Shown: positions 33,025 to 42,453, counted from the first letter of the stretch. The stretch is DNA of 64,000 nucleotides from JBFWNG01 sp050251195 (GCA_050251195.1 JBFWNG010000005.1:186001-250000); one strand, 5' to 3'. Made by a program: numbers and translations. The notes: generated by a model from the sequence alone, not told the origin.

Positions 33025-34356
33025 CTAGAGCAGGCTACCTTTGAGGATAATACTGGCAACGGTGAAGTAAATCACCAGTCCCGATACGTCGACAAGAGTT
33101 GCGACAAAGGGTGCCGAGGCAGTGGCAGGATCCAGTTTCGCCTTTTTGAGCAAGAAGGGCAGCATGGAGCCGGCAAGGCTGCCCCAAAGCACAATTCCCA
33201 TGAGGCTGCAGGCCACGGTCACTCCAACAAGGAGGAAATGTTTTCCATAAAGCGTTTCGCGGGCAGGCCAGAACAGAATCCTCAAGAAGCCAATCGCCCC
33301 GAGAATGCAACCTAAAGACGCGCCCACGAGTATTTCTCTCGAAAAAACCCGCCACCAATCTCGAAGGCGGACTTCTCGCAAGGCAATGGCACGCACGACG
33401 AGCGTGGAAGCCTGAGAACCGGAGTTTCCCCCGCTGCTAATAATGAGCGGGATGAACAGAGCCAGCACGACGGCTCGCTCAATCTCAGCCTCGAAGTACC
33501 CCATGGCAGTGGCCGTCAGCATTTCCCCGATAAACAGCACGATGAGCCAACCCGCTCGTTTGCGAATCATTTGAAAGATGTTGATCTGCAGATAAGGCGC
33601 TTCGAGCACCTCGGTACCTCCCAAGCGCTGAATATCCTCTGTCGCTTCTTCCTCGACGACCTCAACGATGTCGTCAATCGTAACAATACCCTTCATTCGG
33701 CCTTCTCCGTCCACAACGGGCATCGCCATGAGGCTACTTTGAGTGATCAAGGCCGTCGTCATTTCCTGCGACATGGTATCCGAGGCAGAAACCACATTAG
33801 TCCGCATGATGTCTTGCACAAGCTTGTCGTCGCTCGCAGCGAACAAAGCCCGCAGGGAAACGACGCCCAAAAGTTTTTGGCCGGAGTCCAGTACGTACAA
33901 GTACCGCGTGGTCTCAAGCGTGGGGGCTTGCTTCTTCAAATAGCGGATCGCTTCTTCGGCAGTCATGTCAGGCCGAAGGCGCGCAAATTGGGGACTCATA
34001 AGGCCGCCGGCCTCGTCTTCCCCGTAGGCGAGTAGAGCAACGACCTCCCGTCTTGTTGGACGGTCCAGTTGGCCCAAAAATTTGTGTCTTTCTGCGAAGG
34101 GAATTTCTTGAATAACGTCTGTTAGGTCGTCGGGCGGCAGCAAGCGAATCCACAGCGCATGTTCTTGGTCGGGTAGAGCCATCATGATTTCGGCTTGGTC
34201 CTGGGCCTTCAAACTCAGGAAGAAGTCCTTGGCGTCAATCCGATGCAGTTCGGAAAACCGTTGCGCGCGTTCCTCCGCGGAAAGGGTGGGCCACACATCT
34301 CGGAGATCCAGCAGGGGACTCGGATGTGCTGATAGGTTGTCCAGCTCTGAAGTCAT
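33025..34356 (-). CDS. mgtE: MgtE-family magnesium transporter
   Basis: The 443-residue protein has the MgtE layout: an N-terminal helical domain (about 15-125, ERHKFLGQL and DEAGGLMSP), a CBS pair (about 130-250, with PVVDGEGRMKGIVTIDDIVEVVEEEATEDI) and five transmembrane helices (about 270-443) including SSGGNSGSQASTLVVRAIAL and DPATASAPFVATLVDVSGL, which line the Mg pore. MgtE imports Mg2+ along its gradient and is gated by cytoplasmic Mg2+ at the CBS domains. No Mg riboswitch was recognised upstream. Neighbours do not appear related. Confidence 0.97.
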   Translation of the reverse strand: MTSELDNLSAHPSPLLDLRDVWPTLSAEERAQRFSELHRIDAKDFFLSLKAQDQAEIMMALPDQEHALWIRLLPPDDLTDVIQEIPFAERHKFLGQLDRPTRREVVALLAYGEDEAGGLMSPQFARLRPDMTAEEAIRYLKKQAPTLETTRYLYVLDSGQKLLGVVSLRALFAASDDKLVQDIMRTNVVSASDTMSQEMTTALITQSSLMAMPVVDGEGRMKGIVTIDDIVEVVEEEATEDIQRLGGTEVLEAPYLQINIFQMIRKRAGWLIVLFIGEMLTATAMGYFEAEIERAVVLALFIPLIISSGGNSGSQASTLVVRAIALREVRLRDWWRVFSREILVGASLGCILGAIGFLRILFWPARETLYGKHFLLVGVTVACSLMGIVLWGSLAGSMLPFLLKKAKLDPATASAPFVATLVDVSGLVIYFTVASIILKGSLL

Positions 34357-34617
34357 TGTTCATACCTAGGGTTCTTTTGAGGTCTACAGAAACCGAGGTC
34401 GTACGTCAAGGGATAGGCTTACTCGAAACCCCTTGGACCGCAAAAAGGCTTCGAAAAAATGAGGGGTGGCATGCCCAGGCGCAACTTGCGGATGTTATGG
34501 CTGATTTTAGGAGAATCAATTTCCTATTCAACATCTGCCACCTAAGCTCCGAATACTATATTAGGGCGTCTTGCACCTATTGTGAGCGGGCGCGCCTGAT
34601 TAACTACGGAGGAAATC

Positions 34618-34776
34618 ATGGGAGACAAGAGTCCAAAAGATAAAAACAAGCAGAAGAAGCGCAAAGAAGAAGAAAGAGACAAGCAGGCGAAGGCAGAACA
34701 AGCGCGACGTGATCAAAAAAACAAGGACAACAGCAACAACAATTACAACCCTAACGACAACAAAAAAGCTTCCTAA
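34618..34776 (+). CDS. Small Lys/Asn-rich protein (MGDKSPK family)
   Basis: This 52-residue frame is too short for ordinary ORF lists but is preceded by ACGGAGGAAATC, an excellent SD. It begins MGDKSPKDKNKQKKRKE, is extremely rich in Lys, Asn, Gln and Asp, and has only one aromatic residue. Small proteins starting MGDKSPK- occur widely in Bacteria without known function. It is probably disordered and nucleic-acid or ribosome interacting, which is inference. A G-rich stem-loop (about 34797-34818) follows the stop. Confidence 0.7.
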   Translation: MGDKSPKDKNKQKKRKEEERDKQAKAEQARRDQKNKDNSNNNYNPNDNKKAS

Positions 34777-34967
34777 CACCAACAAAGCAAATCGGCGGGG
34801 ACACCTAAACGTGTTCCCTCGTCGATGTCCAAGAAAATACCGCCCTCAACCCCGATTAAGCCCTCAGGCCGCCTCTTTAACCAGCAGCATGCAAATCCCC
34901 ATACCGTGTAGACCAATTGCAATCATTCGTTATATAAACTTGGAATCAATTTCCAAAGGAGAATGAA

Positions 34968-35483
34968 ATGAAACGAATGATCTGGACTGCGTTGATGGTG
35001 TCTTCCACGGGATTTGCCGTCCCAGGACTCAACCTTGTCGATCACTCAAAAGGGCAATCCAAAGCTCCCTTCAACGGCGAGTGTACCGACTTCTCAGGAG
35101 AGTGGAAGGGCAGATGCAGCCTCAACGGGCAGGATCTTGGCGAGCAATCGTACTCCATAGACCAAACGGGTTGCTCACGAATAGATTTACACGGACCTCT
35201 GGCCGGCTCATTTCCCATTGGCGGCGGCATGCGAACCGTTACGGAGACGACGAAGAGCGACACTCAAGTTTACAGCGAAGTGATGAATTGGAACGAAGGA
35301 TCATCAGCGTTGAACGGCACTATGGACGGAGTAAGCGCTCCTCTAGACGGATCTAAACTGGGAAGCGCAACCCATGGGACCTTGAAGTTTTCGATGGAGC
35401 AGGGACAACTTGTTTTCACCGCAAAAGTTTCTACCGGGCCAAACGCGACTAATAATATCGAATGCAAATATAGCGCTCAATAA
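34968..35483 (+). CDS. Secreted protein of unknown function
   Basis: The 171-residue protein has a signal peptide (MKRMIWTALMVSSTGFA) and three or more Cys in the mature part (ECTDF, RCSLN, GCSRI, ECKYSAQ). It contains a FSGEWKGRC strand like lipocalin-type domains, and a beta-rich pattern throughout. AAAGGAG lies before the ATG. It is followed by a 12-bp hairpin without T-run. The family is not recognised. Confidence 0.75.
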   Translation: MKRMIWTALMVSSTGFAVPGLNLVDHSKGQSKAPFNGECTDFSGEWKGRCSLNGQDLGEQSYSIDQTGCSRIDLHGPLAGSFPIGGGMRTVTETTKSDTQVYSEVMNWNEGSSALNGTMDGVSAPLDGSKLGSATHGTLKFSMEQGQLVFTAKVSTGPNATNNIECKYSAQ

Positions 35484-35499
35484 TACAGGCAAATTGGAG

Positions 35500-35525
35500 G
35501 CCCCAAGTGATTCATCACCTGGGGC
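35500..35525. terminator. Hairpin after secreted protein, related to the one at 60341
   Basis: GCCCCAAGTGAT pairs with ATCACCTGGGGC over a two-base gap with one mismatch. Its left arm GCCCCAAGTGA is identical to that of the terminator at 60341. No T-run follows, so termination is uncertain. Confidence 0.45.
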
Positions 35526-35548
35526 TACGTACAAAGAAGAGCATCTTG

Positions 35549-36184
35549 TTAACGATTACTCTGGTTCTTTTCGAAGAAATCAAAATCAATGCTGATGGCA
35601 GCGGCAAATATCAATAATTTCTGGTTGAGCGTGTAGGACGAACCGGAGTCAAACATGATGCGGAATGTGTCAGCATCGGTAAAGACTTCCTTGATCATAC
35701 CGCCCCAGCGTTTTCCGATTTCACCGGTTTGCCGTCCGGTACGATCGTCGAGAACGGGGAATGTCCATAAACGCCAGAAGGGACTCTTTATAGTCGCAAA
35801 GGTCACGCCGTTCTCTCCCCTGAGATCATATTTTTTATATATGATGCCGAAACGCCTATGAATCGTTCCAATTTGGCGCCCGAGGTTATCTGCAACGAAG
35901 AGATCCGAAAAGAAAAAGAAAAATCCCCTCGACAGCTGCAATACGGAAGCACCGTCGTTATTAACGACTTCAATGCGAAATCCCCGATGTGATCGAAAAA
36001 ACCATCTTTTAACAACGTCAAAAAATCCCTCACCGCGCTCAGCGATCATTCCGAGCACATTTCGTCCTTCGTCCATAATTGCATAGCGATTTGCAGTTTC
36101 GAAATCGACTATAATTTCCACCCAGTTCTTTTTCTGCTGGATGTAGAGCTTTCGATTGTTTTGGAGTGCCGAGACGAGATTCAT
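35549..36184 (-). CDS. Phospholipid scramblase/LURP-one-like protein
   Basis: The 211-residue protein has the tubby-like beta-barrel pattern of bacterial scramblase-related proteins. RYAIMDEGRNVLGMIAE is followed by FRIEVVNNDGASVLQLSRGFFFF, GRQIGTIHRRFGIIYKKYDL, SPFWRLWTFPVLD and RQTGEIGKRWGGMIKEVFTDAD, and a central C-terminal helix (KLLIFAAAISIDFDFFE). This family is usually cytoplasmic or membrane-tethered and its bacterial role is unknown. The ATG at 36184 has AAGGG 8 bases upstream and is preferred over 36199. Confidence 0.85.
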   Translation of the reverse strand: MNLVSALQNNRKLYIQQKKNWVEIIVDFETANRYAIMDEGRNVLGMIAERGEGFFDVVKRWFFRSHRGFRIEVVNNDGASVLQLSRGFFFFFSDLFVADNLGRQIGTIHRRFGIIYKKYDLRGENGVTFATIKSPFWRLWTFPVLDDRTGRQTGEIGKRWGGMIKEVFTDADTFRIMFDSGSSYTLNQKLLIFAAAISIDFDFFEKNQSNR

Positions 36185-36222
36185 AGTCCAACCCTTCATT
36201 ACCGAATATTAATGGAACGCGG

Positions 36223-36244
36223 ATAAGCAAGAGGCGTTGCTTAT
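36223..36244. promoter_or_regulatory. 8-bp inverted repeat in the scramblase upstream region
   Basis: ATAAGCAA and TTGCTTAT form a perfect inverted repeat with a 6-base spacer, 39 bases upstream of the scramblase-like gene on the minus strand. It may be an operator. Confidence 0.3.
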
Positions 36245-36336
36245 ACATGGTAGGCCAAATATCGCAATTATGGCAGTCTTTCTCAATTAGGTTTGGCAAA
36301 ATCTAAAAAGTTTGTTTCGAGAAATGGAGTCAGCTA

Positions 36337-36366
36337 TTGCTCATGGCACTTGGTATGGGCTAAAAT
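36337..36366 (+). promoter_or_regulatory. Candidate promoter of the phospholipase D gene
   Basis: TTGCTC (-35-like), an 18-base spacer and TAAAAT (-10-like) end 26 bases before the ATG. This is a housekeeping sigma-70-type match. Confidence 0.35.
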
Positions 36367-36392
36367 ATAGAAAATAACCCAAGGTAATTCAC

Positions 36393-37778
36393 ATGCGTTT
36401 TCTATTCATAGTCGCTACAGCGATGTGTGCTTCTTCGTGCCAACCTGTAAGAATGAAATCCACGATCAAAAGCGAAGGTACTATGTCGCCCTACATGGAG
36501 GCGATTTCGGCCTCTGTTCTCGGTGCGGAGCCAAGCAAGGGCACGGTGGGTCATGAACGTATTGTCACCATGGACAATAGTGTGGACCTCCAACCCTTGA
36601 TCTCCGGGCCAGCAATTTTTCCGAGAATGCACGACCTTATTTTGAGCGCCAAAAGAGAAATCTTAGTGCAGTTTTACGTTTGGGATCCCTCTACGGAAGG
36701 CCATCGCGTCATTATGGATGCTTTCGAAAAACTTTATGCAAAGGAACATGACCAAAAGATTCAGATTACGATTCTCATCAGTAATCTTATGTTTCTCCAA
36801 ACTCCGGCTGCAGCAACGATTGATAAACAAATGAAGAAACTGTCGAACCCGATGATCAACTACCGGGTTATGACCTTCAAGCATTTTGGCTTTGGCGCTC
36901 TGCACTCAAAGACGTTGATCGTGGACGGGCACACCGGATTAATTACCGGCGCGAATATCCAGAAGTTCCATCAGGGCGACGAGCCTTGGTTCGATTTGGC
37001 TTTCGTCGTGTCCGGTAACGTGGCGCGTGGGATGAGAGAAGACATTCTCGATGCTGTACTCGATGCGCGCGGAGTTAACTTGCAACGTCTTGGTGCGGAC
37101 GAGCGAGACAAGATGCTGGGCGAGTCGGACCTGACCTGGGACGCGCCCGCCATTAGCGCGCCTGAACATACAGAAGGATGGGCAGGCGGAATACCCATTG
37201 TGATCATGACGAGGCGCGCGCAGGATATTCCCAATAACGACGCGCGAAGTCCACAAGATTTGGGGTTCTTGGCTGCATTTGAAAACGCTCAAGAAATCAT
37301 CAAGATTCAGACGCCAAATCTAAACGATAATGCGGTCAAAGATGCGATCGTACGCGCCGTCAGACGCGGCGTAAAAGTGGACATCATTCTTTCGAAAAAT
37401 TTCAACTTCGCCCCTATGATGGTACCGGGGCAGGGCGGTCCCAACGAACTCAATGTGCCGCAGCTGTACAACTCACTATCTGATGAAGAACGAAAACTGT
37501 TGGATGTCAGGTGGTATGCGTTCGAACCAGGCGTCGCCGTTGTGGACAAAGGTGAGCGTCGTCGTTCTAGTCATGCGAAATTCGCGTCCTTCGACAACAT
37601 GATAGCTATTGTCGGCTCGGCCAACATGGATACGCAATCCTGGAACCAGTCCAGAGAAATCAATCTTGCCATCGACAGCCCTGCCGTTGCTCAGGCCTGG
37701 GGTTCTGCTATCTTCGATGCTAATTTCAAAAAGGCAGTGCCGGTATGTACCTTTGAACCGAAGTTGAAGTGTGATTAA
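36393..37778 (+). CDS. Phospholipase D-family (cardiolipin synthase-like) lipoprotein
   Basis: The 461-residue protein carries two HKD motifs, the PLD signature: HSKTLIVD in GALHSKTLIVDGHTGLITGANI and HAKFASFD in SSHAKFASFDNMIAIVGSANMDTQSW. The second-motif tail (GSANMDTQSWNQSREINLAI) matches cardiolipin synthase-like enzymes that transfer or hydrolyse phosphatidyl groups. The N-terminus is a signal with a lipobox-like ASSC. An exported PLD acting on phospholipid or nucleic acid outside the cytoplasm is implied; cardiolipin synthesis itself is less likely for an exported lipoprotein. A promoter-like TAAAAT lies upstream. Confidence 0.9.
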   Translation: MRFLFIVATAMCASSCQPVRMKSTIKSEGTMSPYMEAISASVLGAEPSKGTVGHERIVTMDNSVDLQPLISGPAIFPRMHDLILSAKREILVQFYVWDPSTEGHRVIMDAFEKLYAKEHDQKIQITILISNLMFLQTPAAATIDKQMKKLSNPMINYRVMTFKHFGFGALHSKTLIVDGHTGLITGANIQKFHQGDEPWFDLAFVVSGNVARGMREDILDAVLDARGVNLQRLGADERDKMLGESDLTWDAPAISAPEHTEGWAGGIPIVIMTRRAQDIPNNDARSPQDLGFLAAFENAQEIIKIQTPNLNDNAVKDAIVRAVRRGVKVDIILSKNFNFAPMMVPGQGGPNELNVPQLYNSLSDEERKLLDVRWYAFEPGVAVVDKGERRRSSHAKFASFDNMIAIVGSANMDTQSWNQSREINLAIDSPAVAQAWGSAIFDANFKKAVPVCTFEPKLKCD

Positions 37779-37846
37779 AGTTGCGCTCACCACCGATCGG
37801 CGCCGCATGGTAAGCTATCTATAACACTTTAAAAGGGAGAAAAGCC

Positions 37847-38284
37847 ATGCGGTACGCTATTTTAGCAGTGCTTTTGTTTTCGACGTTTTCCAACGCTGCA
37901 GAAAACATCACTTGTTCCTACAGTAAAGTCACCCCAGGGGAGCGCAGTGTTCACGGGCGCGTCGAATTGCCGAACCCTGAGGGAGATCTAGAGAGTACGT
38001 TTCATTTCGGTAAAGTGGAAGACATCGACCTCACCGTTGGGTTAAGGAACCTAGGAGCTCCGGATCACTATTCTTTGACGTTTTACAACACCGTGGCGAC
38101 GGATCAGGGGCAGTCTTACTACGTTCAAAGCGCAACCCTCATGCGGGCGCCTGTAGGAAATCTGGTTCAATCTTTCCCGCACCAAGGGAGCGTCTCGGGC
38201 ACCTATTTTAGCGTCCTCTGTTCAACGACCGCTAGTTTTCAGGATGATGTTCTCGAAAGTGTTGTAGGAAAAATGCGCGATTAG
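37847..38284 (+). CDS. Secreted protein of unknown function
   Basis: The 145-residue protein has a signal peptide (RYAILAVLLFSTFSNA). The mature part is beta-rich with two Cys (ITCSYS and VLCSTT), probably one disulphide. A GGGAG lies before the ATG. It lies 68 bases after the phospholipase D gene on the same strand and may share its transcript. The family is not recognised. Confidence 0.72.
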   Translation: MRYAILAVLLFSTFSNAAENITCSYSKVTPGERSVHGRVELPNPEGDLESTFHFGKVEDIDLTVGLRNLGAPDHYSLTFYNTVATDQGQSYYVQSATLMRAPVGNLVQSFPHQGSVSGTYFSVLCSTTASFQDDVLESVVGKMRD

Positions 38285-38337
38285 ATTTCTGGGCGGGATG
38301 ACCCTGCGCTAACCGCAGGATCATCGATGCGATTCTC

Positions 38338-38589
38338 TTAGTCGTGGCAGTTGACTTGGAGGGCGCCGAGTTGTCTGTAGAGACTGTTAAGCGTGCTTTG
38401 AAGTGAGTTGCAGGTGGATCGATTTTCCTCATAGTCTTGTGAGTTGCCACAAAGCTGTGAGTAGTCTCCTTCATAGTCACCGATGGTGTCTTCGAGATCT
38501 GTGATTTGATCTGCGCAGTCTGCGAAGGCGGTCACTGATGACAGTGCGATAACGATGGTTGCTGCGGTTTGTGCGAAAGTGCTTTTCAT
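38338..38589 (-). CDS. Small secreted Cys-containing protein
   Basis: The 83-residue product starts at an ATG (38589) with an AAGGAGAAACAAA SD. It has a signal peptide (STFAQTAATIVIALSSVTAFA) and a mature helical part with four Cys (DCADQ, QLCGN, STCNS, VNCHD), consistent with two disulphides in a helical hairpin. It follows the 118-residue secreted gene by 31 bases and is probably co-transcribed. Structure without a known family. Confidence 0.7.
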   Translation of the reverse strand: MKSTFAQTAATIVIALSSVTAFADCADQITDLEDTIGDYEGDYSQLCGNSQDYEENRSTCNSLQSTLNSLYRQLGALQVNCHD

Positions 38590-38620
38590 TTTGTTTCTCC
38601 TTTTTGTGTGTGAATAAGAA

Positions 38621-38977
38621 TTAGTTGACCGAAAGTTCGGTAACGTTGGTGATATTGTTTCCTGATGTGTCGACTTCATAGGTTCCGTTTATGACAGCTA
38701 ACCGGTGATCATTGACGCCTATGACATCCATTGACACTGTGACAATAAACGAGCAGTCGTCGTTATCGTCGCAAATGTCGGTAACCACAGACGCTTCAGG
38801 AGAAGCAAGGTAGCCGAATTCCTCTCCAAATTTGTCGCCATAATAATCTTCGAGATTTGTTACCTCATCGCTGCCTTGGAAAGCCGACTTTGCCGCTGAT
38901 CTGGCTGCGTCCCTTGCGCCGGCAAATGCTGGCATTGCGAATAACGTTGCAAGAATTCCAAATACAAATTTTTTCAT
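38621..38977 (-). CDS. Secreted protein of unknown function
   Basis: The 118-residue protein has a signal peptide (KKFVFGILATLFAMPAFA), an Ala-rich helix (ARDAARSAAKSAFQGSDE), then a beta-rich tail with two Cys (ICDDNDDCS). AGGAG lies 8 bases before the ATG at 38977. It is the first gene of a two-gene operon with the 83-residue protein. Upstream is a very AT-rich 140-base stretch (about 39030-39170), a likely promoter with UP-element character. The family is not recognised. Confidence 0.75.
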   Translation of the reverse strand: MKKFVFGILATLFAMPAFAGARDAARSAAKSAFQGSDEVTNLEDYYGDKFGEEFGYLASPEASVVTDICDDNDDCSFIVTVSMDVIGVNDHRLAVINGTYEVDTSGNNITNVTELSVN

Positions 38978-39232
38978 CTTTTTACTCCTCATTGCTTTTG
39001 TTGAGTTTGTCTCAGTGTCTGTTTATTTTTTTAAAATAGGTCAAGGTGACCCGATTTTTACTTCAAGCCGTTCTTAAAATCAATATAAATTTGCATAATA
39101 TTTTAAAATAGCTATTATAAAAATTTCTTATAATAAGGTTCATGGTATGGAGTTTATTGAAAAATATGACTAAATCGAGGCAGGCTGATTCGCAGCCTCA
39201 ATAGAAAAATGATCGGCGGGTGGCTTGGCGTT

Positions 39233-40165
39233 TCATTCCGGACTTTCCGTTAGCTCTCTGATCCGAATATTCCTGACCTTGATACCGCCGTGGGTGCCCC
39301 CGTCGATTCGTATCCACCACCGCCCCACTGCACTGAGATATGGTCCACGCGTGATTTCCTCGGAGTCACTCGCTTCCGGTACGGTCTCACCGGGCTTCCA
39401 GCCCACCTGGCTCCAGCGGCGATCTTTAAGAACCAACTGCCAGTCGCCGTTTCCCGTATAGTCCACATAGCAGTTCATCACAACTTCGGCGGCGCCGGCG
39501 ACGTTCTGCTTGGTGACCTTGTAGCCAATCCACTTTCCAGGCAGCATAGGATCTATGGTAGCCTTTACTTCTTTGCCTTGGTCATTGTGGAAGTACTCCA
39601 CCTTGGATTCAACAGTGACGTCGTGGAATTCGCACCCGTATCCCCCAAACTCATATCCCTCACGCGAGTGGTTGCCAATTTTTGTGGAGATATCGATCAC
39701 GTCAGCATTTTTTTCCGCATAAAACTCCAGCTCGGAGTTGACCAAAGTCTTCTTCTGATAGTGGTCCAAGTAAATTCGCGTACGATTGCCGGTCCAAGTC
39801 AGATAACCGTTTTCGAACTTAAAACTTCGATTCTCCCCCGCATGTGAGGGATACAGAACTTTGTCCGGACCAAAGGCGGTTTCCTCTTGAAGTGCCCCTC
39901 CTTGCGCAAACAAGGTATCGGAATTCCAAATTTCCGAATTCGACGTTTCTTGGGGGGCACCTGTGTTGGGCGTCTGAGGTAGTGGTGGGGTAGGTTTGTC
40001 ATCGGGAGTATCTGGATTGTTCGAGCTTGAGGGTGGGACGACCTCCGTTGGAGCCACGTCCGGGTCTTTGCTATGCTCATATTTCTCTGGGTTGCACTGT
40101 AATGAGATACTAGCAATGAATAGGGGGCCGAGGAGAAAGAACATACGTTTTTTCAAAAATTTCAT
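39233..40165 (-). CDS. Lipoprotein of unknown family, paralogue of 10846-11625
   Basis: The 310-residue lipoprotein (SISLQC lipobox, Cys about 24) has a Pro/Ser/Thr-rich linker of some 60 residues and then the same 200-residue domain as the secreted protein at 10846. Shared motifs are RTRIYLDHY, NSELEFYAEKNADV, IGNHSREGYEFGGYGC, KVEYFHNDQGKE, GYKVTKQN, VDYTGNGDW and GRWWIRIDG. The linker makes this a surface-anchored version of the domain. A carbohydrate-binding or lyase-like jelly roll is suspected but unproven. Confidence 0.85.
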   Translation of the reverse strand: MKFLKKRMFFLLGPLFIASISLQCNPEKYEHSKDPDVAPTEVVPPSSSNNPDTPDDKPTPPLPQTPNTGAPQETSNSEIWNSDTLFAQGGALQEETAFGPDKVLYPSHAGENRSFKFENGYLTWTGNRTRIYLDHYQKKTLVNSELEFYAEKNADVIDISTKIGNHSREGYEFGGYGCEFHDVTVESKVEYFHNDQGKEVKATIDPMLPGKWIGYKVTKQNVAGAAEVVMNCYVDYTGNGDWQLVLKDRRWSQVGWKPGETVPEASDSEEITRGPYLSAVGRWWIRIDGGTHGGIKVRNIRIRELTESPE

Positions 40166-40247
40166 ATAGTCTCGCGTCTCATTTTTGTTCCTTCCTTTGC
40201 GCTGAACGTTCTGCTAAACAAGGTTAGGGGCAGAGAAAGGAAAAAGT

Positions 40248-40721
40248 ATGTTTAGTTCTGGATTTTCACACCTATTGTTCGGCACCTTACTCTGTACAAA
40301 AATATTTCTCATGACAAACACTGATGGTACAGCTTATGCGTCTGAAACTAAATCTTTTTCTAACACTGCTGGGACTGAGACTCAGTCGGAACCCAAAGCC
40401 TTAGTGAACAAAGAAATTGAATGCCATACGCCGACCCAGACCGTCATAGTATTGACAAAAGGGAAGAATGATTACGTGCTTCAACATTGGCAAGGAAAGG
40501 GTAGCACCTCCGATCCAGATATCGTTCTAAATAACGGGAAAGTTGAAGTTCAAGGTCATGGTGTTTGCGTCTCCACACATTGGGTTTTTACCAAAGGAAA
40601 GATCGCTTTTCGAATTGCCGAGCTAGGGTGCAGTGATACACCATCTCCCAAAGGAGCCATTGGTACCTTTGAAATATCTGAAGGCGGGAAACGGCAGATT
40701 CATGAGTATTGTTTTCACTGA
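40248..40721 (+). CDS. Secreted protein of unknown function
   Basis: The 157-residue protein has an N-terminal hydrophobic segment (FSHLLFGTLLCTKIFL) that could be a signal, a Ser/Thr-rich stretch, then a beta-rich domain with four Cys (IECHTP, VCVST, LGCSD, YCFH). GAAAGG precedes the ATG. It is divergent from the lipoprotein at 39233-40165. No family is recognised. Confidence 0.65.
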   Translation: MFSSGFSHLLFGTLLCTKIFLMTNTDGTAYASETKSFSNTAGTETQSEPKALVNKEIECHTPTQTVIVLTKGKNDYVLQHWQGKGSTSDPDIVLNNGKVEVQGHGVCVSTHWVFTKGKIAFRIAELGCSDTPSPKGAIGTFEISEGGKRQIHEYCFH

Positions 40722-40904
40722 GCTCACGAGGCCAGCCTTCGGTAGTCATCAAACATTCAAGAAGTCGTCGAACTATTATCCCGGCCGGAAACGCAATCGA
40801 ACCTGGCTGTGAAAGGCTTTGTTTGCCATGGTTGTTACCCATGATTCGTTGACGAAAGCCAAACCGCCAATTAAACTTAGATAACAAATAAAATTGGAAG
40901 AATT

Positions 40905-42386
40905 ATGAATCTGAAATTGGCGTCTTTGTCGCTATCATGTTTGTTTCTAATCCAATGCAAATCTATCGATCGTAAATCTCGTATTAATACCGCTGAAACT
41001 TGCGAACTATCAGGTTTTCCAAAATCGGATGCTTTCAGCAGCGCTGTAAATGCAAATTGCAACGCTGACTTTGGTGCAATGATGGAGCAATCGGGATGCA
41101 AATTGGAAGGACGTTCTTTAATTAACGAAACCGGACATTATTTTCCGGCTGCTCCCGAATCGACGCGAAAGATCGACTTCTACGCCTGCGGCGAATCTTT
41201 CGTAATGTTGTCGCATCCTGATGAAATCATCGCCAACGTGCTCGATGGAGCGGATGAAATCCTGCAGTACTACAAAGGTAGCAACGGAAGTTTTAAATTC
41301 CTGGGCAATTCCTTTGATGAGCATGAATGCAAGACTTGTCATGATCACGGCCAACTTAATATGAAAGAAATCGAAACTCCTTGGCCCAACTGGAGTTCGG
41401 TAGCACTTGACGGCAAACCGTTAGTGAATCAAGGAGAGCTGTTGCAGGGGGCGCCGTTTTTTGATGCCTTTTTTCTCGAGTCTATGGTGGAAGACTCGCA
41501 GAAGAACCTCGCGAATACCGCTATCAAAAGGATGAAGGCCGGCGAAAGGCCTTTCGAAGACACGACCGTTAAGGATGCTTTGAAGCCTCTGTTTTGTGAC
41601 AGCACTGTGGAGCTTATAGCCTTGAGCAGTACCGAAAACCCTCAGACATTCATTGACCTGCGGATCTTTATCGATGACAAGCTGCGTGAGACGGCGGGCG
41701 GCTCATTTGGTTCTTTAAAAATTGATTTGACAAAGTGGAACGAAATCTTCGACCGACGCAATATAAGTGTGGAGCCAGCTTTAAAATCCAGCGATCCCGA
41801 TCGCATGAAGATCGGCTTTTTCCCTATGATAGCGCTTAGGAAACCCGGTATGGACACCAGATATGTAGCTGCTTTAGAGACCAATAATGTCATTGATAAA
41901 GGCATTGCGCTTGCCGCGGCGTTGGTTGACTTTCCAAATCCTGTACAGTCCAAACTACGCTGTGAAATTTTTGACCAACTTCCCACAAGCAAAATCAAGA
42001 AATTCAAGACACCCCAGAAACTTCGGAAGGAATTGGAAAGCACCCTCGCGAAAAGCACTCATCCTGGAGCCAAAAATTTTGCTTCTAACCTCAAAGCGAT
42101 GGAGGAACTTGACCTGACTAACGACGAAGAGGTCAAGAGTTTCGTGCGAGGAAAAATTGAAAGATATATGGAAAGTTGTAAGACGAATCCGAAAAGCATA
42201 GCGAACAATTTGGACGATCTGTACCTAACGCTGAGGTCACGAGTTGTGCGCGCCACGAAGATGCCTATAATGGAAGAGTTTGCTTTGGGCATGTTCCCGG
42301 AATCAGAGAAGCTCCGAAACAAGACCTATCAAGCCGAAGGGGAAAAATTTAGGGTTAGCGAAACCTGTGAGTTGGCGAAGAACTAG
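40905..42386 (+). CDS. CxxCH (c-type heme) lipoprotein, paralogue of 20285-21802
   Basis: The 493-residue lipoprotein (FLIQC, Cys18) has one heme-c motif, CKTCH, at residues 142-146, followed by LNMKEIETPWPNW. The N-terminal third (NCNADFGAMMEQSGCKLEGR and MLSHPDEIIANV) and the tail (PNPVQSKLRCEIF, VRGKIERYMESC, LYLTLRSRVV) align with the protein at 20285. The many extra Cys are partly conserved. The only obvious activity clue is the heme motif. A bidirectional terminator follows. Confidence 0.85.
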   Translation: MNLKLASLSLSCLFLIQCKSIDRKSRINTAETCELSGFPKSDAFSSAVNANCNADFGAMMEQSGCKLEGRSLINETGHYFPAAPESTRKIDFYACGESFVMLSHPDEIIANVLDGADEILQYYKGSNGSFKFLGNSFDEHECKTCHDHGQLNMKEIETPWPNWSSVALDGKPLVNQGELLQGAPFFDAFFLESMVEDSQKNLANTAIKRMKAGERPFEDTTVKDALKPLFCDSTVELIALSSTENPQTFIDLRIFIDDKLRETAGGSFGSLKIDLTKWNEIFDRRNISVEPALKSSDPDRMKIGFFPMIALRKPGMDTRYVAALETNNVIDKGIALAAALVDFPNPVQSKLRCEIFDQLPTSKIKKFKTPQKLRKELESTLAKSTHPGAKNFASNLKAMEELDLTNDEEVKSFVRGKIERYMESCKTNPKSIANNLDDLYLTLRSRVVRATKMPIMEEFALGMFPESEKLRNKTYQAEGEKFRVSETCELAKN

Positions 42387-42422
42387 CAAACTCAAATCGA
42401 GATCCTCATGGTGACGAAGAAA

Positions 42423-42453
42423 AACCCGAGGCAACATTTGCTGTCTCGGGTTT
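42423..42453. terminator. Bidirectional terminator between convergent lipoprotein genes
   Basis: AACCCGAG pairs with CTCGGGTT across a 14-base loop that itself has short pairing. A-rich and T-rich flanks on either side suit both directions. It lies 36 bases after the CxxCH gene and 43 bases beyond the opposing lipoprotein stop. Confidence 0.65.
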
